Assembly: GCA_021158185.1 (NCBI GenBank)
Contig: JAGGVC010000062.1
Coordinates: 1-48,318, forward strand
Source: a bacterium
Lineage (GTDB): Bacteria > 4484-113 > JAGGVC01
DNA length: 48,318 nt
Reading direction: 5' to 3'
Below the pieces are notes generated by a model. It saw only the letters and a program-made list of their open reading frames with translations. It ran no database searches and was not told where the DNA came from. Position 1 is the first letter of the stretch. Every line of letters begins with the position of its first letter. Shown here piece by piece: positions 34,831 to 42,758 of this stretch. A program made the position numbers and the translations under genes.

Positions 34831-35354
34831 GCTGCTGCATCTTTAAGTTGTTCTGAATGACGATTTGGGGGAAATACAGTAATTACCTTCTTGTTTGGGA
34901 ATAGAACAGGGATTCTCTTTACGCAGTTCGATAGATCGCTGTCTGCCGAAACCAGCATTGCTGTATCGTATTTGTCTTCAAACGCATCAGCCAGCATTTC
35001 CACCGCGATATTCACATCGGTCATTTTCTCTCGTGGGACGTTATCCTCTTTTCCGCATCGGTAGCATGTCCTCGATTCGAACTGGTATTTGCCTTCTATA
35101 ACCATCAAATTCGGCAATGTTTGAAGAGCCTCGATGAATGTGTTTTGCCTTACCACCTTATCGTGCGGAGCCTTTATTCTGGCTGTGAAATACTTTGTCG
35201 ATGCTAGCTTCTGGTGTTTCAGAAGCATTTGCTTTGCGAGTTGCGGAATATCTAGCCAGTAGTAGCACTTCCAGTTCTTGCTTTTCAGCCCAAAGTAAAG
35301 ATTGAAGCCATCGATATACGCTATGATACGTTCCCGGATTCCGTGTGTTGACAT
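34797..35354 (-). CDS. NYN-domain (PIN-like) putative RNase, probably frameshifted near its end
   Basis: The protein has the NYN/LabA-type nuclease pattern: IAYIDGFNLYFGL (Asp15), TDVNIAVEML (Asp113), VSADSDLS (Asp138 and Asp140) and ITVFPPNRHSEQLKDAA. The acidic residues would bind a metal ion for RNA cleavage; this is family knowledge. CYRCG at 97-101 provides a single Cys pair. The frame stops early after LPAYYRAPP. The +1 frame continues from the same place with a tail that looks like the natural family end (separate entry). I prefer ATG 35354, since AGGA lies 8 bases upstream and the protein then starts close to the first beta strand; ATG 35381 is the longer option. The gene stands alone on the minus strand. 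Confidence 0.75.
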   Translation of the reverse strand: MSTHGIRERIIAYIDGFNLYFGLKSKNWKCYYWLDIPQLAKQMLLKHQKLASTKYFTARIKAPHDKVVRQNTFIEALQTLPNLMVIEGKYQFESRTCYRCGKEDNVPREKMTDVNIAVEMLADAFEDKYDTAMLVSADSDLSNCVKRIPVLFPNKKVITVFPPNRHSEQLKDAAAALPAYYRAPP

Positions 35355-35405
35355 TTTACCAATCCTAAGGTAGAATTCCATTGCTACACCGCCTAGGTTA
35401 GTAGC

Positions 35406-35588
35406 CTAGGCCCTACGTCCCGGGGTTTTCCCTGGGACGTTCCACTTTATTATGCCATAACTTGCTTCGGCAATGACCGCTTCCTGGATCTCAATGCCAT
35501 AGTCCAAAAGATGCGCGCCTAATCCCTCGTGTTTGAGTATGTCCAATTCCATCTGCCAGGCGAAAGGAAATTCATCCCCGATTTGCAC
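35406..35588 (-). CDS. Possible small protein of 60 aa, doubtful
   Basis: A GTG-initiated frame encodes a 60-aa acidic protein that ends 25 bases before the longest NYN reading frame. There is no clear ribosome binding site, the start overlaps the rnpB promoter on the other strand, and the 3' end contains an inverted repeat (35416-35441). The composition (LGAHLLDYGIEIQEAV) is protein-like, so it is listed, but it may be a chance frame or gene remnant. I recognise no family. Confidence 0.2.
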   Translation of the reverse strand: MQIGDEFPFAWQMELDILKHEGLGAHLLDYGIEIQEAVIAEASYGIIKWNVPGKTPGRRA

Positions 35589-35611
35589 TTGAGCTACATT
35601 GCGGGTATCAT
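35583..35611 (+). promoter_or_regulatory. Promoter of the RNase P RNA gene
   Basis: TTGCAC at 35583-35588 and TATCAT at 35606-35611 are separated by 17 bases. The predicted start lies 7-8 bases downstream, matching the first base of the P1 helix at 35619. Confidence 0.75.
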
Positions 35612-35618
35612 GATTATT

Positions 35619-36001
35619 GCGAGGGGGGCAGGCGGTCGCGGTGGGCTTGTCCCCGCTGAGGAAAGTCCGGACACCGCAGGGCAGGAAGCCTGGTAACGCC
35701 AGGGCGGAGTGATCCGACGGAATGCGCCACAGAAAATAACAGCCCGCCCTTTGTGCGGGGCGGCAACGCCGAGCCGTGCAAAATTTAGGTTGATACCGCG
35801 GGCAACGGTGAAACAGTGCGGTAAGAGCGCACTAGCCGGTCGGGTAACCGGTCGGCTTGGGCAACCCCTTCCGGTGCAAGGCAAAAAGGGAACGCTATCA
35901 GGTGGCCCGCCGAGTTCCCGAGTGGCTGCTTGAGGCGCGGGGAGACCCGCGTCCCAGATAGATGGCCGTCTATAACAGAATCCGGCTTATGCCCCCCTCG
36001 C
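35619..36001 (+). ncRNA. rnpB: RNase P RNA, bacterial type A
   Basis: This is the catalytic RNA that trims the 5' leader of tRNA precursors. The 5' and 3' ends pair as a 12-bp P1 helix (GCGAGGGGGGCA at 35619-35630 with TGCCCCCCTCGC at 35990-36001). The conserved GAGGAAAGTCCGGAC lies at 35658-35672. GGTGAAACAGTGCGGTAAGA is present around 35808-35827, and ACAGAATCCGGCTTAT at 35975-35990 is the universal 3' element. GGTAACGCC and GTAACCGGTC stretches fit the specificity domain. Length is about 383 bases, normal for type A. It lies between the minus-strand NYN gene and tRNA-Arg. Confidence 0.95.
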
Positions 36002-36012
36002 ACTGTTTTTTT
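35990..36012 (+). terminator. rnpB terminator
   Basis: The 3' arm of the P1 helix is followed by ACTG and seven T (36006-36012). P1 therefore probably doubles as the terminator stem. Confidence 0.55.
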
Positions 36013-36155
36013 GTCAGCTTCCATAGCCTGATTCAGTTCATGATTCATGCCGCGATTAATGCGCGCAGTAAACGCGCTTCACCCCCCGCGATGTGTGCGC
36101 GCGCGGAACGAGCGTTATGCCGCGCTTTTGGGCGCGATCGCGTGTAAATGAAAAG

Positions 36156-36228
36156 CGCGCCTGGCTGGATTCGAACCAGCGGCCTACAGCTCCGGAGGCT
36201 GTCGCTCTATCCACTGAGCTACAGGCGC
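36156..36228 (-). tRNA. tRNA-Arg (anticodon CCG)
   Basis: Read on the minus strand, a full cloverleaf is visible. The acceptor stem is GCGCCTG/CAGGCGC, the D arm GCTC...GAGC, the anticodon loop CTCCGGA with CCG in position, and the T arm GCTGG-TTCGAAT-CCAGC. Length is 73 bases; CCA is not encoded. It reads CGG arginine codons. Confidence 0.95.
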
Positions 36229-36329
36229 ACGCGAGTAAATCTTATCACACAACTTCAGGTTCACTGATGCCAAGTTAGCTCTGCATTATTGGGATGCGCA
36301 TCAGTCGTGCAAGACGGTGTTTTAAGCTG

Positions 36330-37055
36330 CTAACCGCCGACGATCAGGACATCGCCTTCATCCGATTTGAAGTCGAACTTCCCGCTTGAAATAAGTTCGA
36401 GGACCGCAAGGAAAGTGACTACGAGGTCGAGAAGGCTCGGCTGCTCGCTCAGAATGTCGGACAGGCGGCGTCCGCTCGTTGCGATCATTCGATCCGCGAG
36501 AAGATCCTCGATCGCTTCCTCTATCGGGCGCGCCGCATTTGTGATCTCGATCGCGTCGTCCTTCCGCTCGGTCAGCACCTTTTCAAATGTCTGCATCAGG
36601 TCGAAAAGCGACACTTCCTTCAAGCTCAATACGAGCTGATCCTCGAAGTCGCGCTTGACGCCGCCAGGCAGGTACTTGCTCATTTCGCCCAGCTTCGCTT
36701 CGAATTCCTGCGCGATATTCTGGAAACTCGCATACACCGTAAGCCTGTCCACGAGATCGCGCGTCATTTCGTCGAGCGATTCCTCTTCGGCGGCTTCATC
36801 TGCTTCATCGCCCTCGGCTGACGCCGGAAGGAGCATCCTGCTCTTAATTTCCAGAAGCGTGCTCGCAAGCACGAGGAAGCTGTAACCCTCGTCAAGCTCC
36901 GACAGTTTGTGTTTCTCGACGTACGCTATGAACTGGTCGCATATCACCCTTACATCTATCTTAGCAAGGTCCATCTCGTTTCTTCTTACGAGCTTCAGAA
37001 GCAGGTCGAGGGGGCCTGTGAATTCGATATTCTCAAGATGTATTTCGAGTGTCAT
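36330..37055 (-). CDS. scpA: Segregation and condensation protein A
   Basis: The 241-aa kleisin subunit of the SMC condensin begins with the family signature FTGPLDLLLKLVRRNEMDL (about residues 12-30). The helix YSFLVLASTLLEIKSRMLLP follows at about 58-77, then an acidic linker. The C-terminal winged-helix part lies at about 185-235 (SLLDLVVTFLAVLELI). It bridges SMC heads and binds ScpB during chromosome compaction. Its ATG overlaps the stop of the upstream site-2 protease gene by 4 bases (ATGA), so translation is coupled. scpB, normally next, is absent here; an intergenic stretch and tRNA-Arg follow. Confidence 0.93.
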   Translation of the reverse strand: MTLEIHLENIEFTGPLDLLLKLVRRNEMDLAKIDVRVICDQFIAYVEKHKLSELDEGYSFLVLASTLLEIKSRMLLPASAEGDEADEAAEEESLDEMTRDLVDRLTVYASFQNIAQEFEAKLGEMSKYLPGGVKRDFEDQLVLSLKEVSLFDLMQTFEKVLTERKDDAIEITNAARPIEEAIEDLLADRMIATSGRRLSDILSEQPSLLDLVVTFLAVLELISSGKFDFKSDEGDVLIVGG

Positions 37056-37714
37056 ACTGCAACCCAGTTTATAAATTCATTAAACCAGACTGCCTGGACT
37101 TGGTAGAGCGCCTGAAGCGCGATCCTCAGTGGCGGCCCGCCGAGCGGCGGGAACGGAATAATGAGCATAAGGATGATGATCCCGATTCCGTATGGTTCGA
37201 TGCTGTTGTATGCCCGCATCGCCTTGAAAGAGAGAAAGCTAGATACAACACGGCTTCCGTCTAGCGGGGGGACCGGAACGAGGTTGAAAGTGGCGAGGAG
37301 CAAATTGAGAAAGAACATTGCCTGGATCATCGTTTCTATGCCGGGAAAAGCGATCCAGCCTCTTTCGTTAAGCGCAGTGAGCATCAGGCTGAGTATTACG
37401 AGAAGGATATTCGTGGCAGGGCCTGCCAATGCGACCCAGAACAGTCCTTTTCGCAGGTTCCTGAACTTGCGCGGGTTGATCGGTACGGGCTTTGCCCATC
37501 CGATTCCGTAACCGGTCGTGAGAACGATGATCAGAAATATTGTGCCGACGACGTCCATATGCGGCAGCGGATTGAGCGTGAGCCGTCCGGCCTTTTTTGC
37601 AGTATCGTCGCCGAAAAGGTACGCGACATAGCCGTGCGCCACTTCGTGGAGAATGATGGCGGCGAGGAAAACGAACGCCAGAATAATGCAATCCCAAAAA
37701 TCCCAAATCTGCAT
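37052..37714 (-). CDS. Site-2 protease family membrane metalloprotease (M50)
   Basis: The 220-aa integral membrane protein has the zinc motif HEVAH at residues 23-27, AGPATN at 97-102 and the second metal motif NLVPVPPLDG at 144-153, in which Asp is the third ligand. It has no PDZ domain, so it resembles the small YwhC/Rv-type M50 group rather than RseP. It should cleave membrane-embedded substrates, but targets are unknown. Pairing with scpA is a common bacterial gene order. The upstream minus strand contains TACAAT but no good -35. Confidence 0.9.
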   Translation of the reverse strand: MQIWDFWDCIILAFVFLAAIILHEVAHGYVAYLFGDDTAKKAGRLTLNPLPHMDVVGTIFLIIVLTTGYGIGWAKPVPINPRKFRNLRKGLFWVALAGPATNILLVILSLMLTALNERGWIAFPGIETMIQAMFFLNLLLATFNLVPVPPLDGSRVVSSFLSFKAMRAYNSIEPYGIGIIILMLIIPFPPLGGPPLRIALQALYQVQAVWFNEFINWVAV

Positions 37715-37816
37715 AACTTAACTTTGCCCTGCGGACGCACGATTGTATCACCTGAAGCACCGAAATCCTGTTCGCATATTACCTTCAAGGCTTGTTTTGC
37801 GAGCGCACTAAAACGG

Positions 37817-37847
37817 TTGCCGCTCGTCTGCAAGCTGATGTTAGAAT
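37817..37847 (+). promoter_or_regulatory. Promoter with -10 six bases before a GTG start
   Basis: TTGCCG at 37817-37822 and TAGAAT at 37842-37847 (19-base spacer) precede the GTG at 37854 by exactly 6 bases. This is the same arrangement, including the 19-base spacer, as at 190-227, and predicts a leaderless mRNA. Confidence 0.5.
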
Positions 37848-37853
37848 AGGTGC

Positions 37854-38474
37854 GTGGAGTCTATAGCGATCAGGTTTGCTTCGCTGTTTCTTCTGGTTAT
37901 CACGGCGGCTGGATGGTTTTTTGTAACGAAATGGATCGTTGGTGCAATACTAGGTATTGCCGATGAGGTTCGCTTGTCCAAAGACGATGCAGCCGCGCGC
38001 GAACTCGAAGATTGCCTGCAAGAAACCAGTGATGATGCGGATAAACCGGTTATTTTTGGCGAAGCAGATGAAGATACTGATAATGATCGCGCGTACAAGG
38101 AAAAACCCCGCGACGATGAGATAGGCGGTGGAATCCCTGACGCTCCGAGTGATGATACTCTCAGGCGCAGGATCTACACACTTGCCAGGTTTTATTCCTT
38201 GGCGTGGTTCGGTATTTTCATTACATTCGCTGCGGCGCTTCTTGCGGTATTGAATGTTTTAATCGCAATTCCGCTCGTATTGATAGGGATTCTTGCGGTG
38301 ATGGCGCAGATATCTTGCGGCGCGTTCTCAATATTCTCGTCGTGGTATCCGTCCGGGCATCCTGTCAATCGGCTGCTGCGTAGAGCATTCATCGTGGCTC
38401 TCGTTCTCGGTATCGCTTATCCCGTACTGGTCCTTGTAATCGCACGAGTCGTGATAAGCCTTCACAATGGATAA
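37854..38474 (+). CDS. Small membrane protein of unknown function
   Basis: The 206-aa protein has an N-terminal membrane segment (about residues 6-33) and a very acidic, charged cytoplasmic-type loop (about 38-105, with EADEDTDNDRAYKEK). Three further hydrophobic segments lie at about 115-135, 138-158 and 175-200. I recognise no family. It starts with GTG and has no ribosome binding site; a TAGAAT ends 6 bases before it. It is divergent from the site-2 protease gene. Confidence 0.65.
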   Translation: MESIAIRFASLFLLVITAAGWFFVTKWIVGAILGIADEVRLSKDDAAARELEDCLQETSDDADKPVIFGEADEDTDNDRAYKEKPRDDEIGGGIPDAPSDDTLRRRIYTLARFYSLAWFGIFITFAAALLAVLNVLIAIPLVLIGILAVMAQISCGAFSIFSSWYPSGHPVNRLLRRAFIVALVLGIAYPVLVLVIARVVISLHNG

Positions 38475-38569
38475 TGCGATGGTGGTTGAATGAAAAACCG
38501 ATTGCTGATGTAATGATTCTCTCCGCTCTGAAAATGCCGGACGCATGCTTCGAATGGCGATTTCCGCGA

Positions 38570-38890
38570 TGAGCAATCAAGGAAGGCATTTTCGATCTCA
38601 TCACGTTCAACGACAGCCTGGAGCATAAGTTCAAACCCGCCGAGCAGATCAAAATCGCCCACAAACAGCTAGACCGGGGGGGGATTGTGAGCGTCAACGT
38701 GCCGAATTGCGATTCACAGCTTTCTCGCTTCAATCCCGATTTCTGGTACGATCCGCCGTATCGCCTGTGGGGATTCGGGCGCACCACGCTGAAAAAGCTA
38801 CTTGAGAATGCAGGATTCGAAGTTGTGAGGATTGAAAGCGGACATTTTTATATCGGGCAGCTATGGTGTTTTGCCCGAAAGCCCGGATAG
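38570..38890 (+). pseudogene. C-terminal remnant of a class I SAM-dependent methyltransferase
   Basis: From 38573 an open frame encodes AIKEGIFDLITFNDSLEH, then GGIVSVNVPNCDSQL, WGFGRTTLKKLLENAGFEV and a normal-looking end. This is the second half of a Methyltransf_23-type fold: the motif with FD...LEH, the PGG-like strand and the final LLENAGF helix. The frame is blocked upstream by TGA 38570-38572, and the SAM-binding GxGxG half is missing. The bases before it (from about 38521) still read protein-like in the same frame apart from the stop, suggesting decay. An ATG-less start or GTG 38687 would give only a fragment without the cofactor site. Confidence 0.7.
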
Positions 38891-39044
38891 CCTCTTTGCC
38901 AAGGACTGGATTTCTGCATCGAGCAGTGCTTCCAGAAAAAATATCAGGGGTGAGGGGATTTCCGATTTTCCAGTGATAATCAAAGGATTCCGATGGGTTC
39001 CTGGTTTTTTCTGTTGAATCCCGGAAGATTTTTTCACGGACGAC

Positions 39045-39098
39045 TTGACAAATCGCAATCTTCCCGGTAAATTATAAAGTGATCGGTCAAGCCGATCA
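39045..39098 (+). promoter_or_regulatory. Flagellin promoter region with overlapping elements and a dyad
   Basis: TTGACA at 39045-39050 and TAAATT at 39068-39073 (17-base spacer) look like a sigma70 promoter. Overlapping it, TATAAAGT at 39073-39080 and GCCGATCA at 39091-39098 resemble a sigma28 promoter with a spacer about one base short. The dyad TGATCGG (39080-39086) / CCGATCA (39092-39098) covers the same bases and could be an operator or a hairpin at the mRNA 5' end. The bases from 38891 to 39044 show nothing further. Confidence 0.5.
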
Positions 39099-39120
39099 GT
39101 CTAAAAACAGGTGACTTTTT

Positions 39121-39189
39121 ATGATTTGCATCACAGGGAGGTGGTGTGTCGGCGATTCCCAGGTATCCTGCGGGGTAGTTTGTCGTTAA
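39121..39189 (+). CDS. Possible 22-codon Cys-rich leader peptide upstream of flagellin
   Basis: In the flagellin leader an ATG at 39121 has AGGTGA six bases upstream, a good ribosome binding site. It opens a 22-codon frame ending at TAA 39187. The peptide begins MICITGRWC and has four Cys and one Trp. It ends 63 bases before the flagellin start, as a regulatory upstream frame might. It is short enough to be a chance frame. Confidence 0.35.
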   Translation: MICITGRWCVGDSQVSCGVVCR

Positions 39190-39252
39190 CGTTGTGTACG
39201 TTTACAAGTGTTTAGTATTGTAATTTACTTTGATTATCAAGGAGGATAATCG

Positions 39253-42200
39253 ATGTCTATTCTGAGAATTAATCAGAACATTATTGCTCTTAACGCGAAC
39301 AGAGCGTTGCGCGTTATTTCGAGCGACATTGCGAAATCCCTCGAGCGATTGTCAAGCGGCTTGCGAATTAACCGAGCTGCTGACGACGCCGCGGGGCTGT
39401 CGATCAGTGAAAACTTGAGGGCGCAGATTCGCGGCCTCAACCGTGCAAGTCAGAATGCACTTGACGGCATTTCGTTGATCCAGACCGCTGAAGGAGCTCT
39501 GAGCGAGACAAGCTCAATCCTTCAGCGTATACGCGAGCTGGCGGTTCAGGCTGCAAACGGCTCGCTTACCTCGAACGACCGTATCAGCATTCAGTCTGAG
39601 GTTGATCAGATGATCAACGAGATCGACAGAATTGCCGAGACAACCGAGTTCAACACGAGAAAACTTCTCGACGGTACTCTCGGCGCGCTGATATCTTCCG
39701 ACGATCCCACGCAGGTTCGTGCGGCGGTAATCGGTAATGTTGGCAAGGGTGGAAACTTTACGCTTCAGCTCAACACCATCGACGCCGGACAGCTTCAGGT
39801 TCAAAAATCGGATGTTTTTGCGACCATTCAGAGTGAAGACGCTGTAGGAATGGTCAACTACCTCGATACGATTACACTCGATGCGACCTTTGCTCCGGCT
39901 TCGAGCCAGGGATACGGAAACACCGGCATCATCCAGATCAGCCCGACACCCGACACGGGCGGTGAGACGGCTGTGGCGAACGGTCCTGCAACGCTGCAGA
40001 TCGTCAGCCTTGTCGATGCTGGAACCAGTGCTGTTTCGGTCAACAATCTCATCCAGGCCTACGAGATCACCGAGGGCGTCGATTCTGTAACCTTCAGTTT
40101 CGTTGACCAAGCGGGCACAGCTCATGCAGTCACGACCATGATTACGACCGGCCAGACGCTTGCAGGGCTTATGACCTCGATTGCTCTCGCGGCTACTGCT
40201 GCCTCGCCCGGCACGGTAACCTTCACAGCGAGGGCCGATGGTTCGTTCTCGATTTCGGGAGGCGGCATCAACATCGGTTCGCCTACGAAACTGGAATTCA
40301 ACGATGTTGACGGAAGTGGAAGCAAGCTCCTTTTGAGTATTCATGGTGGATTGACCAACATGTTCCACAGTCTCGCTGTCGGTACGATCCAGAACCTTGG
40401 AGGTACGGTTGCGTTCTCCATCAACGGTGGAAGTGTGCAACAGATCGGTAATGCTGCCACAACCGGCACCTTTGATGTACGTTTTGACTACATCGGCACA
40501 CGCGATGTTGTGAGCGTGGCCTTTACGCCGCCCGCAGGATCATCGCTGGGAGGCACGGGCCTTGTGAACGATGTGATCGCGTTTGCAAACGCTGCTGGTT
40601 CGATTGCTTCCGACAACTCTCCGCTCAGGTTCGAGCTGACGGACATGGTGTCGGTAGTTGGTGGAAACGTTGTAGGGACCACGATCAATGCCAATGGTGT
40701 CACGAGCCAGGATTCCCTGACGATTTCGCTGACGGCAACAGGTGCCGCGAGCGCTCACACGATCACGATCCTCATGGATCCGACTGAGACGATGTCGGCA
40801 TTAGCGGGCCGCATCTCCGTTGCAATGCAGAACGACTCGGTACTGCTTTCGGTCAACGGTGGAGCGTTCATTGCAGGAGATTTCGTGGTTTCGATAACCT
40901 CTGCCGGCACTCTGTACATCGAGGACACCGCCGGTGTTGACGTCGTCAGCCAGTTCCACGCTATTCGCTTCAGCGATGCGGACAACAGCGGAAGTGAATT
41001 CCATGTTTCAGCCGCAGTCGCTACCGGTGTCTCGCTTGCAACGAACGTTTTCTACTCCGCTGCAGCGTACACCGTAACGAACGCCGCAGGAACAACCTAC
41101 GCCGGCGCTGTCCAGGGCGGTGGACGTCTCTACTCGATCGGCGACGCCAACGCGGGAGGTTTCTTCGGCAGGCTGGATGTCACGACGACATCGCTTGCCG
41201 GCTCGTCCAATGTCGGAACGGTCGATAACATAATCTTCAACCGTCTGAGCGTACGCGCGCAGACCGACGCGATCGCCGTTGCGTACAACACCGACGGCAA
41301 CCAGTTCCAGGAATTCCAGAACGTACGTCAGGTTTCGAATCCCAATTCCAATGGGACAATCTACCTTTCCGCGATAACAAACAGAACCTACGCTCTTTTC
41401 ACGTTCAACAACCAGGCGTACACGAGTATTTCATCCGCCGGCGGAACTCGTCAGGCCGCGATCACAGCGGCAATCACGGGCGGCAGAATCGCTGATGGTT
41501 CCGGCAACAATGTCTTCAGCGTCGGTGCCACGGTGAACTACAGCGGTAGTCTCATACCCGCTTTGCAGGGAATCGAAATCAGCTTTGACGGTTTCCTTAC
41601 GAGCGGTGAAACTGCGACCTTCAACACAAGCACCAACAACGTTCTGACTGCCGACCAGCAAAATACTCTTGCGAGCATTAACCGTTTCCAGGATTTCGGC
41701 GTGTTCCAAGGCAGGTCGAACCTTCAGTTCACGGTGTACGTTAAGGGCTACGGAAGTGCGACGGTGAACATCACGTCGAATGACACTCTCGAGGATCTCG
41801 CTGGTAAGGTCAGCCTTGCGATCTTTGATGCTGACAGATCTTCCGATCTGAACATCGAAACTTCGATCGACTTCTTCCAGCCGCCTGACATCGTTCACGT
41901 CAACACTGTGGGTCTCGCCAAGGGCACACTTTCAATCACTACGCCTATTCCGGGACTTAATTTGGTGTTCAGCGGAGACGAGAGCTTCCTCAACGCGATG
42001 AGCCTGATCGAGGTTCAGCTCTCGGAAGCACCGATTTATTCGGTCGCGGCCTACAACGTTGAGACCGGCAATCTGATCGCCACACAGAAGATCAACGCTG
42101 GAAGGGTTCAGGGGTTGCTTGGGGGTCTCGAGATTTATCTCGACACGTCCGGCGGTATGAAGCTCGATCCGGATCCTCCTGTCAACAACACAAACTCGAC

Positions 42201-42684
42201 TACGAGCAACAGCCCGTACATGCTTGCAAACGAGCGTCCGGAACTCTCGCTTGCTGCAACTGCAAAGAGGCTCTTCCTGCACGTTGCACCGCGCGACTTC
42301 GTGCTTCAGATCGGCGCGAACCAGGGCCAGACGATCAGCAGCTACATCTCCGACTTAAGGTCAGAGGCGTTGGGTGTCAAGGGGCTTCTCGTTGTTGATA
42401 GTGAGTATGCTGAGGAATCCATCACGATTGTTGATCAGGCGATCAGACGAGTGAGTTCGGAGCGAGGCCGTCTCGGATCAATCCAGAACCGTCTCGAGAT
42501 CACCATTCGCAATCTCGATGTTGCGGCGGAGAACCTGGTATCCAGTGAGAGCCGCATCCGCGATGTCGATGTTGCAGCGGAGACGCTCAACAGCACCAGG
42601 AATCAGATCAAGCTGCAGGCTGCTATTGCCGCTCTTGCTCAGGCCAACCAGCTGCCTCAGGCGGTGCTTCAGCTTCTGAGATAA
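39253..42684 (+). CDS. fliC: Flagellin with very large central region
   Basis: The N-terminus (residues 1 to about 145) is a textbook flagellin D0/D1: INQNIIALNANRAL, LSSGLRINRAADDAAGLSIS and ETTEFNTRKLLDG. The C-terminal D1/D0 (about 1025-1143) ends QANQLPQAVLQLLR. Between them lie nearly 900 residues of Thr/Ser/Gly/Ala-rich beta structure that would project from the filament surface. Most flagellins have 270-600 aa, so 1143 is giant. AAGGAGG lies 7 bases before the ATG. It is secreted by the flagellar type III apparatus and heads the cluster flagellin-flaG-fliD. No fliS or hook-associated genes are seen. Confidence 0.95.
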   Translation: MSILRINQNIIALNANRALRVISSDIAKSLERLSSGLRINRAADDAAGLSISENLRAQIRGLNRASQNALDGISLIQTAEGALSETSSILQRIRELAVQAANGSLTSNDRISIQSEVDQMINEIDRIAETTEFNTRKLLDGTLGALISSDDPTQVRAAVIGNVGKGGNFTLQLNTIDAGQLQVQKSDVFATIQSEDAVGMVNYLDTITLDATFAPASSQGYGNTGIIQISPTPDTGGETAVANGPATLQIVSLVDAGTSAVSVNNLIQAYEITEGVDSVTFSFVDQAGTAHAVTTMITTGQTLAGLMTSIALAATAASPGTVTFTARADGSFSISGGGINIGSPTKLEFNDVDGSGSKLLLSIHGGLTNMFHSLAVGTIQNLGGTVAFSINGGSVQQIGNAATTGTFDVRFDYIGTRDVVSVAFTPPAGSSLGGTGLVNDVIAFANAAGSIASDNSPLRFELTDMVSVVGGNVVGTTINANGVTSQDSLTISLTATGAASAHTITILMDPTETMSALAGRISVAMQNDSVLLSVNGGAFIAGDFVVSITSAGTLYIEDTAGVDVVSQFHAIRFSDADNSGSEFHVSAAVATGVSLATNVFYSAAAYTVTNAAGTTYAGAVQGGGRLYSIGDANAGGFFGRLDVTTTSLAGSSNVGTVDNIIFNRLSVRAQTDAIAVAYNTDGNQFQEFQNVRQVSNPNSNGTIYLSAITNRTYALFTFNNQAYTSISSAGGTRQAAITAAITGGRIADGSGNNVFSVGATVNYSGSLIPALQGIEISFDGFLTSGETATFNTSTNNVLTADQQNTLASINRFQDFGVFQGRSNLQFTVYVKGYGSATVNITSNDTLEDLAGKVSLAIFDADRSSDLNIETSIDFFQPPDIVHVNTVGLAKGTLSITTPIPGLNLVFSGDESFLNAMSLIEVQLSEAPIYSVAAYNVETGNLIATQKINAGRVQGLLGGLEIYLDTSGGMKLDPDPPVNNTNSTTSNSPYMLANERPELSLAATAKRLFLHVAPRDFVLQIGANQGQTISSYISDLRSEALGVKGLLVVDSEYAEESITIVDQAIRRVSSERGRLGSIQNRLEITIRNLDVAAENLVSSESRIRDVDVAAETLNSTRNQIKLQAAIAALAQANQLPQAVLQLLR

Positions 42685-42693
42685 TTTCGAGAA

Positions 42694-42727
42694 AAGCCTT
42701 TCCGCTTGGCGGATTATCTCAAGGCTT
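42694..42727 (+). other. Intercistronic hairpin between flagellin and flaG
   Basis: AAGCCTT (42694-42700) can pair with AAGGCTT (42721-42727), and inside them TCCG pairs with CGGA. No T tract follows. It may stabilise the 3' end of the flagellin message or reduce readthrough into flaG. Confidence 0.4.
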
Positions 42728-42758
42728 ATGTACTGCTTAGGTGGAGGTTGATTACTAA

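Noticed and set aside
35594-36147. Several short frames on both strands between 35594 and 36147
   Set aside because: Most lie across the RNase P RNA, whose conserved core and P1 pairing explain the sequence.
39121-39189. Resemblance of the flagellin leader to a cyclic-di-GMP (GEMM) riboswitch (ATCACAGGG and GCGGGGT)
   Set aside because: The GGGACGCAAAGCC-type core and the tetraloop-receptor pattern are missing, and the pairing needed for the aptamer could not be drawn.
39514-40440. A 308-residue minus-strand frame inside the flagellin gene
   Set aside because: It is the complement of the conserved flagellin D1 coding region and shows no family features.
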